The translations under genes were made by a program, and so were the position numbers. The notes under the pieces are model-generated. The model was not told the DNA's origin and made no database searches. It worked only from the letters and a program-made list of their open reading frames with translations. From Amaurobius ferox (lineage: Eukaryota > Arthropoda > Arachnida > Araneae > Amaurobiidae), in contig OX578145.1 of the NCBI GenBank assembly GCA_951213105.1, positions 120,325,239 through 120,389,238 on the forward strand: a stretch of DNA of 64,000 nucleotides, in the 5' to 3' direction. Shown here in pieces: positions 34,401 to 45,799 of the stretch (positions within the stretch are counted from its first letter, which is position 1; the number at the start of each line of letters is the position of its first letter).

Positions 34401-34845
34401 AAAATCTCCCATCAAACTCAGAGATTAAATTTTAATTCACTTTCAAACGATTTTCAAGCTTTTCCTTTGGATAAACCACGGAGTTAGGGAGTAGAACTCC
34501 TAGGAAAAAGTTCCGTTTTTCATTAATATCTCGACAACCCCAGGTCTTAGAAACTCGAAACTTGGACAAAATTTATGGGGGGATATTTCAAGGCTATTCA
34601 CCAAATTTCATTAAATTCGGTTCAGCCCTTTTTCCGTGACGATGAGACAAACGAAAATTTCGTTTTTTACTAATATCTCGAGAACCACTGGTCGTAGAAA
34701 CTCAAAACACGGATATAATTTTAAGTGGGGCTATTTCTGGGCTACCCACAAAATTTCATCAAATTCGGTTCAGCCGTTCTCCCGTGATGGTGTGACAAAC
34801 AGACAGACAGACAGACAGACAGATTTTCATTTTTATTTATATAGA
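31440..34845 (+). mobile_element. Family E repeats (two long tandem-related copies)
   Basis: Two copies start with similar text at about 31446 and 33411 (CAGCAYACCCGTTMTTCGTA, then CGGAGT). They share blocks such as TTCACGATC...GAAGAATAAAACATC and AATATCAATAATCC...ATTGATATTATCCAGTC in the same order. The second copy runs on to TTCATCAAATTCGGTTCAGC, a (CAGA)n tract at 34800-34825 and TTTATTTATATAGATAGAT. That start/end style resembles non-coding tails of arthropod non-LTR or helitron elements, but I cannot assign a class. There is no coding sequence. Confidence 0.55.
32490..32980 (+). repeat. Second TTGGCGAC-type array
   Basis: It has the same two-part unit as the 12.7-15.1 kb array, with constant blocks near 32568 (GGACTGTAGAACTGACAG) and 32760 (GGTTGGTCTGACAGAG). 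It lies between the two E copies. It also carries a short GC-rich insert at about 32844-32900 related to the 71-bp unit at 14770. Confidence 0.7.
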
Positions 34846-35762
34846 TAGATGTATAAGGAAAGTATTGTGACGGGGTCGAAAATTCGAATTCGAGTTTTCG
34901 ACGGGAGAGCACGTTTCAAGCATCCCTGATCACGAATCAAACATTTTTAAAGTGATGTCTGTGTGTGTGTGTGTGTGTGTGAAAGTATGTGTGTGTGTGT
35001 GTCAGTGAGTCTGTGGAGACGATAACTAACGAACGAATGGACCGATTCAAACGAAATTTGCTACAAAAATCACAATCCGAAAACACAGGAAGCCTATTGT
35101 TTTTATATGCAGTCGAATGTTCAGAACCCCCCTAAATTTTCGAGTGAAATTTTGAAAAATCGTCAAAAAATCAAAACCGCTAATAAAGTTACGCAAATAG
35201 ACATTTCTTATGTAGTTTTTCATTAGAAAACGATTGACATAAATTTTAGAACGCTAACATGAACCGTTCTCGAGATATTGCGCATTTTTCAAAAAAATTA
35301 TCAAATAGTTATATAAAATAAAAAATAATATTTCCTATTGAGAAACATGTTCACTTTTCATATGTAATACCATGCGATAAATTTGGTGATATCATTCTCG
35401 TGGATCTAGCTCGTTCCATTCATGAAAAAAGATACTTTGAGTAATAATTTTGTATTTGAACGCCAATAGTCATTTACTGCTGTAAGAATAACTTATGTCC
35501 ATATTGCTTGGCGAGATTTTGGCGACAAATTTGGCGGAATTTCGCCAACTTGGCAACATTTTTAATTGTTGCCAAACTAACAAAAATCTCGCCAAATTGA
35601 TAAAAATGACGCTAAATCAATGAAAATGACGACTCATTGAAGAAAATTCAATATCTTAGAAAGAATATAAGTATCTACTATAAGAATAACATTTTTTTAA
35701 CTGTACAAATAGTAAACTCATTGCATTATATAAGGAAAGTCATATGTTGCCCACGTCAAATT
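34846..35762 (+). mobile_element. Family A helentron-like element, copy 6
   Basis: Only the right arm of the left hairpin remains (GTATAAGGAAAGTATTGTGA); the left arm is replaced by the E-family tail. The rest is complete: (GT)n at 34962-34980, ATATTGCGCATTTTTC, the TTGGCGAC region, and the right end TAAGGAAAGTCATATGTTGC then CCACGTCA. Its right portion is included in the 542-bp tandem duplication. Confidence 0.8.
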
Positions 35763-36562
35763 TTTTTCTTCGCAAACGCCTTTTTCTCAACTCACAATAT
35801 AAACAGAAAGATTTTCAGTTGCACTCTCTCTGGGAAATACGCGATTTAAATACGAGCTCAAAACGTTGAAGAACTGACAGCTATTTTCTCTGAACCCATA
35901 TCGCTTCCCAGGGGGTGAGGTTTATTTATTCCTATGCTTTTTGCATTTAGCCAGTTATCAATCGACGTAATAATTGTCTTCTTTGCAATTTCTATCTTGC
36001 AACCTATGACAAGTGCAACCTATGACAAGTGCATACATGTCCATATTGCTTGGCGAGATTTTGGCGACAAATTTGGCGGAATTTCGCCAACTTGGCAACA
36101 TTTTTAATTGTTGCCAAACTAACAAAAATCTCGCCAAATTGATAAAAATGACGCTAAATCAATGAAAATGACGACTCATTGAAGAAAATTCAATATCTTA
36201 GAAAGAATATAAGTATCTACTATAAGAATAACATTTTTTTAACTGTACAAATAGTAAACTCATTGCATTATATAAGGAAAGTCATATGTTGCCCACGTCA
36301 AATTTTTTTCTTCGCAAACGCCTTTTTCTCAACTCACAATATAAACAGAAAGATTTTCAGTTGCACTCTCTCTGGGAAATACGCGATTTAAATACGAGCG
36401 CAAAACGTTGAAGAACTGACAGCTATTTTCTCTGAACCCATATCGCTTCCCAGGGGGTGAGGTTTATTTATTCCTATGCTTTTTGCATTTAGCCAGTTAT
36501 CAATCGACGTAATAATTGTCTTCTTTGCAATTTCTATCTTGCAACCTATGACAAGTGCATAC
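35495..36562 (+). repeat. Near-identical 542-bp tandem duplication
   Basis: 35495-36036 and 36037-36562 are almost identical. I noticed one substitution (GAGCTC versus GAGCGC) and a 16-bp ACCTATGACAAGTGCA-type extra repeat in the first copy. The unit covers the right end of family A copy 6 plus about 270 bp of flank. Two identical 70-codon frames (35637 and 36179) come from it and are not genes. Confidence 0.95.
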
Positions 36563-36775
36563 AGTAAGTATATTATAAGCTACATATATTTATTACAAAA
36601 TGTATCTTTTCTTGTGAATGGAGTAAACGGGATCAGTTTAAATGATGTTAACATGGGTGTAAAGTTACCTACCCTCTGTGGCACGGCGGGAAAACTTGTG
36701 TTATGACGGTAAAATGGTTCACACTTCGGCCGCTAAATGGGCGTATGATTTAATTATCAAATGTCTGACTATTAA

Positions 36776-37719
36776 AAAAAAAATCTGATGTGGGCACCAC
36801 ATGACTTTCCTTATATAATGCAATGAATTTACTAGTTTTAAATAAAAAAAAAAGATTTTCTTATAGTAGATACTTATGTTCTTTCCAAGATATTGAATGT
36901 TTGTCAATTAGTCGTCATTTTCATTGATTTAGCGTCATTTTTATCCATTTGGCAAGATTTCCGTTAATTTGACAGCATTTAAAAAAGACGCCAAGTTGGC
37001 GACATTCCTCCAAATGTGTCGCCGAATCTCGTCAAGCGTTATAAACGGAGAAATAAGTTATTCTTATAGCAGATAAATGACTACTGGTGTTCAAATACAA
37101 AAGTATCACTCAAAGTATCTTTTCTCATGAATGGAACGAGCTAGATCCCCGAGAATGATGTCACCAAATTTATCGCATGAAGTTACATATGGAAAGTGAA
37201 AAGGTTTCTCAACAGTTAATATATGCTTTTAATTTATGGGATTTTTTGATAAATTTATTTAAAAAAATATGCAATATCTTGAGAACGGTTCATGCTAGCA
37301 TTCTAAAGTTTATGTCAATCGTTTTCTAAGGAAAAATTACATAAGAAATGTCTATTTGCGCAACTTTATTAAAGCTTTTGATTTTTTGATGATTTTTTCA
37401 AAATTTCACTCGAATATTTGGGGGGGGGGGGGGTCTGAACATTTGATTACGTTTAAAAACAATAGGCTTCCAGTATTCACGGATTGTGATTTTTGTACCA
37501 AATTTCATTCGAATCGCTCCATTCGTTCGTGATATATCGTCTCCACAGACACACTGACCCTCCCCCTCCCCCCCCCCCACACACGCACAGACGTCACCTC
37601 AAAAATGTTTGATTCGTGATCAGGGAGGCTTGAAACGTGCTCTCCCGTCGAAAACTTGAATTCGAATTTTCGACCCCGTCACAATACTTTCCTTATACAT
37701 TATGTATATAAGGAAAGTA
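36776..37719 (-). mobile_element. Family A helentron-like element, copy 7
   Basis: It is complete in reverse, from AAATCTGATGTGGGCACCAC to TTATACATTATGTATATAAG. It has G12 near 37420 and C-runs near 37560-37577 where other copies have (CA)n. Bases 36563-36775, between the duplication and this copy, hold nothing recognisable. Confidence 0.85.
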
Positions 37720-38878
37720 AAAATATGTTAACAGATTTGTTACAAAATATTGTATAGAGGAAACGAACATATTACATGATACTTATTACTTATTTTATTT
37801 CATTTTTTTGATAATGTCTTGAAAAATATGCAATATTTCGCGAACGGTTCATGAAGTGTTGTTTAATTTGTGTCATTCGTTTTCTAACGAAAAATTGCGT
37901 ATACAATGATTATTAATTTAAAAGGACCGTGTAAGGTGTATCCTTACCTTGTTAAATTTTTACATTTTGGGTACCATTTCTTCAAACAAAAATACTATCA
38001 TTTCAAAAGTTTTACTACGGATACTTCACACTTTAAAGAGAAATGTGTATATATATATGTATATAAAAATAAAAATTGATATTAATCGAAAACTATACAT
38101 AAACTACAGTAAGTACAAAAAATTATCTCTAGCGAATCCGTTACAAATAAGTAACTACAGACCAAGACGAAGGATAAAATTAGTATGTAACTTATCGCTG
38201 TAATGGAAAAGGGGATGAGGGGAATAATAGTATACAGAAATCATTATTAAATAGTTAATTATATATAAAAATTAAAGAGCAAATATGGCTAAATAAGAAA
38301 ATGCATTAACAATTAGCTCAAGCTAAAAACCAAGACATGGAGAACAATCAGTTGAAACTACATAAAAAACAATGGTTAATTCGGACTCTTCAGGACACAC
38401 TCTTCAAGACAACCATATAATCCGAATTAAAACCGGAAGAATAGCCAGCTGCTGACAGTGGCGATAGTATTTAACTATAGATCCCATTGGAACTGTCTAT
38501 GTATAATTAATATATATGTAATAAAATACATATATAATAAATATAATATATATATATATTAAATTAATCTACAATTTTCTAATTGACTTTTCTTCTGTAT
38601 CTCTCATAATTTCCGAGATGGCAGGGCTAACTTTCAAGATTTTCCCCATAGAGGCGCTGTCGTCAATCTTTTCTGGTTGCGTAGGGTCACTTTACTATAC
38701 CGATACCTTACTTTCATAGCTTTAGCTACCATCGTACAAAATTTGTATGATCTACCTACTATTTTCCCGGTCACCGTGATTAAGTGAAGTTAAAATAGAA
38801 AACGTTATAAATGTGCTTAACGTTCATTGACTAAAATGCCTTTCATTAATTGGATGTAAAGCCTCGTTCCCCTTTCAG
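37720..38878. other. No feature; presumed intron upstream of the OXR1-like exon
   Basis: AT-rich sequence with short TA runs near 38050 and 38550. It ends in a pyrimidine-rich stretch and CAG at 38876-38878, the acceptor of the next exon. I found no earlier exon of that gene. Confidence 0.5.
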
Positions 38879-39044
38879 AACTGCTCCGCCAGAAGAGGTA
38901 CGGCGAAGAGGCGGAAGGTCCACCCCTCTATCTCTGTCTCCGGATGGGGATTCCCAAAGAACGCAAGCCACAGCCCTCCCCAGTTCTCTCCTATGGAAAG
39001 AAAAGGGCCAGGTCCGAGTACTGGTTCTCCATACCACACAGCAG
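38879..39044 (+). CDS. Internal exon of an OXR1/NCOA7-family (TLDc) protein gene
   Basis: A 166-bp exon lies between CTCGTTCCCCTTTCAG and the donor GTGAGA. Starting two bases in, it reads LLRQKRYGEEAEGPPLYLCL then RMGIPKERKPQP and KKRARSEYWFSIPHS, and ends on the first two bases (AG) of an Arg codon. The motifs LYLCLRMGIP and EYWFSIPHS match the pre-TLDc linker of OXR1/NCOA7 proteins (LYLRLRMGKP, EYWFAVPHER, from memory). That family protects against oxidative stress, and the Drosophila member is mustard. The exon is markedly GC-richer than its surroundings. Competing frames over the same bases (38850-39134 + and 38846-39076 -) lack the splice fit. The next exon, at 45800, completes the Arg codon in frame. 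Confidence 0.85.
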
Positions 39045-39315
39045 GTGAGATTCCGAGCACCATACTTCTTTCTCAACCAAAGTGAAAGGGTTTTCAGGCA
39101 TGACCATTACGACAAAGAAGGAGCGCCTTCATAAATCCGCTTTCAACAGGCGTTTCCCGCCAATTATTTCTAAGCTTAACATATAAACAGTTAATGTGTT
39201 ATATTGGGAATTATCTCTTTCTACGTGCTGAGAGTCAGAGGCGTGGTGTGATAGTGGGTGTGACTTCTATCATTTTTTTTCTCTTTCAGACCTGGTGTCC
39301 ATTACAATGGACATA

Positions 39316-39572
39316 CCATGGAGGTAAAAGTAAGAAGTTAAAACTTCATATTAAGAAAACGGCGATATCGTTTGAGATAATAATTCAGGTGGAGCTGGGA
39401 TAAGATAACTAGTACTGCACTGTATGCATTTCTATGACGAAAGGCCTAAAATATTTATTTGAACTGTCAATTTTGCAAAAATAAATTATAAAAGCAATGC
39501 AAAGTACAACTGAAACAATAAAGAATATTTCTACGTATTCAAAACTATTTTATCTTTCTATTTATGTTAATC
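39316..39572 (+). mobile_element. Family C MITE, copy 4, 5' half only
   Basis: It starts CCATGGAGGTAAAAGTAAGA and follows the family text through AAGGCCTAAAATATTTATTT to TTTATCTTTCTATTTATG, then breaks into TAATCTAATAGTT repeats (39573-39620). The right half is missing. It lies in the first OXR1-like intron of the window. Confidence 0.75.
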
Positions 39573-39880
39573 TAATAGTTATATCTAATAGTTTAATCGA
39601 ATAGTACCTTTTAATCTAATAGTTATTACTGAAGCAAAGTTTTAGTTTGTGTTTTTACGTTCCTTGCATAAATGCTAAAATGCATAGAGGTTAAAGTAAG
39701 GAGTTAAAACTCCATACTGAGAAAATGTCATGTATGACAATGTCAATATCATGTGAGACAATGATTCAGGTGGCGCTGGAATAAGATAAGTAGTCCTGCA
39801 TTGTTTGCATTTCTATGGCGAAAGGACTAAAATATTTATTAAAACTGTCAATTTTGTAAAAATAAATTATTAGAGCAATG

Positions 39881-40885
39881 GACATTTTCCCAAAGACGCG
39901 TAAGGTTCAGAATTGGGCGATTTTTTGGCGCAAATTCTCTTACTGCGCCTGATGTTTTAAAAATGCATCTTTAGCTTATAGAAAGGCATTTCATGTATTT
40001 TTTTTGCAAATTTAACAATATCCTAACGATTTAAAATAAACTTATATATATATTTTAAAGTTGATACTTAGAAATTTAATAAAAAAGGATATTTAGAAGA
40101 AATTTGATAAAAACGAAACTTAGAAGAAATTTATAAAGATCGATACTTGGAAGAAATTTAGGTACTTTTCGGTCAGTCATTCTCTGTCGAAGATAGCTAT
40201 GTGAAAACAACCGTTTGTGCAATAGTTGATCCGTAGTAATTCGATAACATGGTTCTACTCCCACTTCGCGGGTTTACTTCGCCCGCTAAAAAAACATCAC
40301 AGAATCCGTCACGGCTGGCTGTCGGAGGTTGCACGTAGCAACAGCTTTTTGTGCAACAAATGTTCCGTGGCTCATAGAGTGATGTAGCAATGTGAACATG
40401 GATCCCGCTTCGCGGGCTTACCCCGCTACCCTGGTCCTCTAAAAACGTCACAGAATCCGGCCTCGCTGGCTGTCGAAGGTCGCACATAGCAACATATATT
40501 TGTGCAACAGGCATTCAGTGGCTCATGGAGTGATTTTTATGTTACGTCCGCTGCGCGGCCGTAAGCTTGTGCTCTGAGCCATAGAGCACCTGTTGCACAA
40601 ACAGCGTTTGCTATGTACGAGCTCCAACAACCAGCGAGGCTGGACCGCGGGTAAAACCTTGAAGCGGTAGTAGGTCCATGTTTGAATGCTACGGACCAAT
40701 TGTTGTCACATTGTAACTAAATTCGACTGTCGCCCCGTTAACCGAAAAGTACCGAAATTTGATAAATAATGATACTTAAGAGAAATGCGATAAAAAAGAG
40801 AACTTAGAACATTCGTATCCATTTGCAATCAACCACAAATTCATACATCATTCAATCACATTCATTTTACCACTATCAATCAAAC

Positions 40886-40928
<43 letters not shown>

Positions 40929-41279
40929 CTAAATTTTTCACTCTTACCAGCCATTTAGCACACACAATACAAATCAAGGAAACTTGAGAAACGATGAAAA
41001 AAGATCACCAAACTTAGCTCCAATTTATCAAATTTCAAAATCAACACGTGGTTGTATCCAAAAATCCAAAATCAAAGTGGCTGGTTAATCGAAAAACGTT
41101 CGAAAAAACCGAGAATCACAGCAGAAGCAAGAAATGCGCTGCTGTTCTGTACAAGTTTTCCAAAAGAAGGTTGCCAGATTTACTAAAGAGTCGCCAAGGT
41201 GCAATATAGTTAATATAGCACATCGCTTATCGCCGATTTGGCGCGACTCCCCGACCTTACCGTTCTCTGGGATTGAACC
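39881..41279. mobile_element. 1.4-kb insertion in C copy 5 carrying a foldback structure
   Basis: It is flanked by GAGCAATG at 39873-39880 and 41280-41287, a candidate 8-bp target duplication. Its centre (about 40060-40810) is an inverted structure. AGGTACTTTTCGGT near 40160 faces ACCGAAAAGTACCG near 40748. Two direct copies of a unit with CATCACAGAATCCG and GGCTGGCTGTCG (about 40211-40500) face an inverted one (CCAGCGAGGCTGGACC, about 40570-40670). Units contain short GC hairpins (TCCCGCTTCGCGGGC; CCGCTGCGCGGCCG). A 38-base A tract lies at 40889-40926. No terminal inverted repeat or gene was found at the outer limits, so it may be composite. Confidence 0.5.
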
Positions 41280-41459
41280 GAGCAATGAACTGAAACGAAA
41301 TGAATATTCCAACGCATTCAAAATTATTTTACCTTTCAATTTATTTTTATCTCCATATATTTTGTACTTTGTTCTACAACTATGAAAAAATACTGGTTCG
41401 TTATACTCATAATTTGGGAACCCATAATTTAAAACAAAATCAAACAAACATAACTAAGT

Positions 41460-41963
41460 CCATGGAGTTAGAAAGAAGGAGATAAAACTCCTATAGAAGA
41501 ATTGCTTAAAAATGCCATAATGGTTTGCGAATTATATCTAGGTGTCGTTAGTGTTAGTAAAGTAGTTGCTATTGCTAATTCACACAACAGAAAGGCGTAG
41601 TAATTATATGTACTTTTGATTATTTTTAAATTAAGGGTTCCCAAATTATGAGTATAATTAATCAGTATTTTTTCATAGTTGTAGGATTGAGTACAGAATA
41701 TATGGAGATAAAAATAAATTGAAAGGTAAAATAATTTTGAATACGTAAGAATATTCTTTGTTGTTTCAGTTCTACTTTGCATTGCGCTTATAATTCAATT
41801 TTACGAAATTAACAGTTTAAATAAATATTTTAGGCCTTTCGCCATAGGAATGCATGTAATGCTGGATAACTTATCTTATTCCGGCACCATCTGAATTATT
41901 GTCTCAAACAATATTTGCGTTTTCTTAATATGAAGTTGTAATTCCTTACTTTTACCTCCATGG
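41460..41963 (-). mobile_element. Family C MITE, copy 6, complete
   Basis: It is bounded by CCATGGAGTTAGAAAGAAGG and TTACTTTTACCTCCATGG, giving 504 bp, with every internal family block in reverse order. It sits within C copy 5 in the opposite orientation. The short frames here (41468-41782 -, 41085-41447 -) resemble each other only because both lie in C copies. Confidence 0.85.
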
Positions 41964-42006
41964 TTTCACCCATAGGAATTTTATCTCCTTCTTTCTGATT
42001 CCATGG

Positions 42007-44519
42007 GACATGCATTTCAAATTTTTATTTCTTTTAATTTGCAGAATTTGAACTGCAGAATTTGAAACTTGGTCCATGTATAGACGAAAATCTAATTTCT
42101 TTGACAATATTTTTTCTTTTTTGGTTTGGCAATAATTAACATGTGTTTACAAAGTGTAGTCTTTGAAAACGGCGTTATGTCTAACAAGGTGAGAATATTT
42201 TTTTATTGATTTATGTAAATAAATTTATTTAAATGTATCGGGAGTTTTTGTGGAATCTATATAAATTTATCTTACATATAAAATAGTTTTATTTTATTAC
42301 TGGTTGCTGTTTAGACAAAATGTGAGATAAATCAGGAGAAATGGCCAAAGTGGTTGTAATTCTTTAAAACTTTGAATTATTGTATTCAATTTCCAATTTA
42401 TTTCATGTGTTGATATTTTTGTGAAAGCAATTATAAGCTATATGAAGGACAAAATGTTAATTTTGTATTTCAGAAAAATGTAATTAAAATATTCTAAAGA
42501 TTTAAAACTAGTTTTGGATTACATTACAAGTGCTGCAGTCTCAGATATTGAAGAATTGGATTATGATGATAGCATTATTGGTAATAAAACTAAAATAACT
42601 TTGAAGAAGGGAAATATAACGCAAAATTAACAATGCCCATCGGTTTTGAAGTCACAAAACAGCCTCTTTCGTCAGGACAGACAAGAAGCACAGCCTTCTC
42701 TCCTTGAGAGTTAGAGTAGCAACTGATGTTAGAACATCAAATGTGTCTGAAACAACATAGTTGACAACATCGGGGGGGGGGGGGGGTGAAGACAGGTAGA
42801 AACAAGAGGTAGGCCACTGTGAATGAACGGTAAAATACCAAAAAGGAAAGTGAACGTCCGACAAAGGATTCAAGGTATGTTTTAGTGAGTAAGACGAACA
42901 TAAATGTCGTATTAAATTTAAAAAAAGGCGGAACTAATCGGTTTTGGAAGCTACATGAGTCGTCTAAACCAACGGAAAAATAACAGTTTCCAAGCAAATA
43001 CGAAAAATAAGCAAAGCAGAAAATGAAGGAAATAACTGGTTTGAGACGCTAGAAAAGCATTGTCCACGACGTAAACAACAAAAATTCTGGAAACAGGAAA
43101 AAATTTACCGAAATAAGAATAAAGAAGCAAATGAATTCGAAATATGAAACCAGAGAAAAAATAAGGGACAATTACCAATAATAAGGGAGTTTCACTGAGA
43201 AACAATCGATAAACATGCAAGTTTCGATGAGAATTATGGTTGAGGTGGTAAAATCCACTTTTAGTGTAGTAAATTGCATTTGATGATGCATTTCTGTTTT
43301 ATTATGCAACTGCCCTTTTTTATACGTAAAAGCGCGTAGTGGTATAGCTTTTTATTTACCCTTTTTACATAAAGAAATCGGCATATAAAACAAAAATCCT
43401 GATGAAACTTACAGTACTGAATATTTGACTTTTATATCCCCTTGAATTGCTTGTCTATTCCAATGGACATCTGTGTATTTTTTTAAAAATAAACGACTCT
43501 TTTATTAAATTTTCTATTTTAACATGTTTATTAACACCAAATGATGATATTTTAACATATTAAATATTTTTTTTTTACCTGGAGGAAAAAAGCCAGGTCC
43601 GAAAGAATTAATAGATATGCTTTCAATAGTCGATTAAGCAACGTTTTGACTTCAACCGACGTAACCTAAAAATGGTGATCGGGAGTTAATCACCAGTCGT
43701 GTTTTCACCGTTAATACATCGGTGGGGGCCCTCTTGGGGTCAATCGTTGTGTGGTACTGAGGTTACCACTTGTGACGGGTGCCTCGAACTTCTTAAAGCA
43801 AGGAAACTTAATAAAGCAAGGGTTGCCACTCTGCAGAGGTCATGACTGTACATCTCTTAGCAGCCTCTTCACATTTTTGCAATTGTTGGACCCTTATTGT
43901 CCAAGAAAAGAAAACTTTACATTAATAACTATGTGACGCCGTTTTCGGCTCACAAAGAATTTTACATTATCTCTTACTTTTAAATCCTTACACCTAATTT
44001 TACATGCTTAAACTAACTACAATAATACCTTAAAAACACTTTAAACATTACATCTTTGACCAATTATTCTTAACTTTGAACTTTACTTTATTTTAGAATT
44101 AATATTTGTATAGTGGTTAGCATTAACTCAATTTAACTTTAATTTAACAATTTGCATTGTGGTTTATCTTTAACTTATGAGAAACATACATGGATTTAAC
44201 AATCCCCCAGGTAAGAAAAATGTGAACGTTTGAGAACTGGACATTGAAATGAACAGAGGCATGCTTAAATTTAAAAGAAAACAATTTATTTAGTTGAAAA
44301 TTACCCACCCCTTTACAATTTGCCCCACAGTTGCAGGGAGATCTTAATTGGATTCCCTGATATGTAACATCATTCTGATTTTACAGATAGTCATTAAATT
44401 TAACATAAGATGAAAAATAAAAGTTAATTAGAGGACGAAAATCTTCTAATTTGAGCCCGTCGACCCAATTCGATTTAAATGAGCTCATATAAAAGAAAAT
44501 TCAAAAACCTGGTACAAAG
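42007..44519. other. Intron sequence without recognisable features
   Basis: AT-rich sequence with a G15 tract at 42773-42787. The frames at 42652-43220 (minus) and 43751-43936 (plus) have no motif I know. Bases 43700-43960 are somewhat less AT-rich. I see nothing supporting a gene. Confidence 0.4.
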
Positions 44520-45250
44520 GGAGGTGTCGAAAGCCCAGACCACCCGACTCGTCCGAGGACTACGAGCAGCAATTTGGATGGCCGGAACAACAAGGGGAGG
44601 TGGGAGGTGTGTAGAAGCAAAGAAACGTTCCTGGAGCCTCAATAGGTGTTGAACTATCAGCAGGAGCGATCATAGGTGTTGGTTTCTCAGCAGACGCGAT
44701 CACTTAGTGAATGGGCTCTCTTCTCGCCAGGAATTCTGATTTGGTTGACCGATATCTCCGTGTAAGAGAGAGCCATTGCTTTTTCCTCACATTTTTGAAG
44801 CCTCCGAAGTTTGCTCTGCTAGTCTAGCTATGCGACCCTCAAAAATTGGGAGATCGCTCGCCTACATCTTTCTTCCACCGTAGCCACGCCGAGAGTCCCC
44901 CTTGCCGCCTTTAAAATTCGCGAGCAACCCTTTCCTGAGAGTCGCTAAACATGAGCATTTTCGCGCCAAGGTGCGTAAAAACACGCCATGCGCACTGCCG
45001 TAACGAGAACGAAAACATTACCAATATGCCAACCGCAGCGCTAAACCGGAACGCTAGGAAACTGCTTTCCTGCGCGCGCAGCTACCTGCGTACGTAAAAT
45101 AACGACTCCGTGAGGCACAGAAAATTACTTTAAAAAAATCAAGATGGTGGCCGCAGAACAAAGGAAAGACGCCACAGCTACAGTGTCTCCACTGTACCAC
45201 AGCAATAGCGGTCTTTCAAGCGATATTTAAAAATTAAGTTTTCCAAAAAA
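44520..45250 (+). promoter_or_regulatory. GC-rich, CpG-containing island in the OXR1-like intron; possible alternative promoter
   Basis: This block stands out for GC content and CpG count. It contains CATGCGCACTGCCG (NRF1-like half site), CCTGCGCGCGCAG, and at about 45142 AAGATGGTGGCCGC, which resembles a YY1 element overlapping an ATG. From that ATG a 28-codon frame runs to TAA, and no donor site rescues it. The exon at 45800 is 0.6 kb downstream. The first 70 bp belong to the dispersed GC-rich unit also seen at 14770. It could instead be a degenerate LTR or other transposon. Confidence 0.3.
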
Positions 45251-45799
45251 GGATGAATTTTGATAGCCACCGGCTTAAAAAGAGTTAAAACACATGATTT
45301 AAATGCCAAATAATGAGGAAAATGAAGCTTAAATAACAACAACAAAAAAAAAAAATGAAAACAATTAAGAATTTTGAAAATAAAAAGGGAAAATTAATAA
45401 AAACAACTTAGAAATTTTGAAGAAAAAACGTAAAATTTGGAAGAATGCACAGATTAGCTGCAAAATGAAACACGGCATAACACAATAGACAATTGTGTCA
45501 GATTTTTTAAGGTTACTTAGTTGAAAAACTCTGCTACTATAGAGATACAATCCATTTGTCAGCACTCTTACTGAGCTGCTGGAATCCCTCTCGTGATTAC
45601 ATCTTTCTCAAGTCACTGTGGTATGGTCGAGCTCACCTACCAAATTCAATCCTCTCGTGACTTCATGTTTACCAAGTTCGAGCTCGAGCTCAGCTACCTA
45701 ATTCACTTACTTCCACGAAATGAAATACGCAATTGAAAATTTAACTTTTTCATACAAACATTCTCTATATGGAATCAAAATTGGCTTTTCACTTCGCAG

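Larger units (their letters stand above)
39682..42006 (+). mobile_element. Family C MITE, copy 5, broken by two insertions
   Basis: Segments in order are: 39682-39880 (5' part), 41280-41458 (middle, with ATTCAAAATTATTTTACCTT and CATAATTTGGGAACCCATAA), and 41966-42006 (3' end, ATCTCCTTCTTTCTGATTCC then ATGG). Between them lie a 1.4-kb foldback-containing insertion and a complete, oppositely oriented C copy. About 100 bp of the element before its 3' end are missing. Confidence 0.65.

Noticed and set aside
35637..36391. Two identical 70-residue frames as duplicated genes
   Set aside because: They lie on family A repeat text inside a recent tandem duplication and have no codon-level conservation with other A copies.
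43700..44215. Solo LTR ending in TTTAACA before AATCCCCCAG
   Set aside because: I found neither a matching start nor a target-site duplication.
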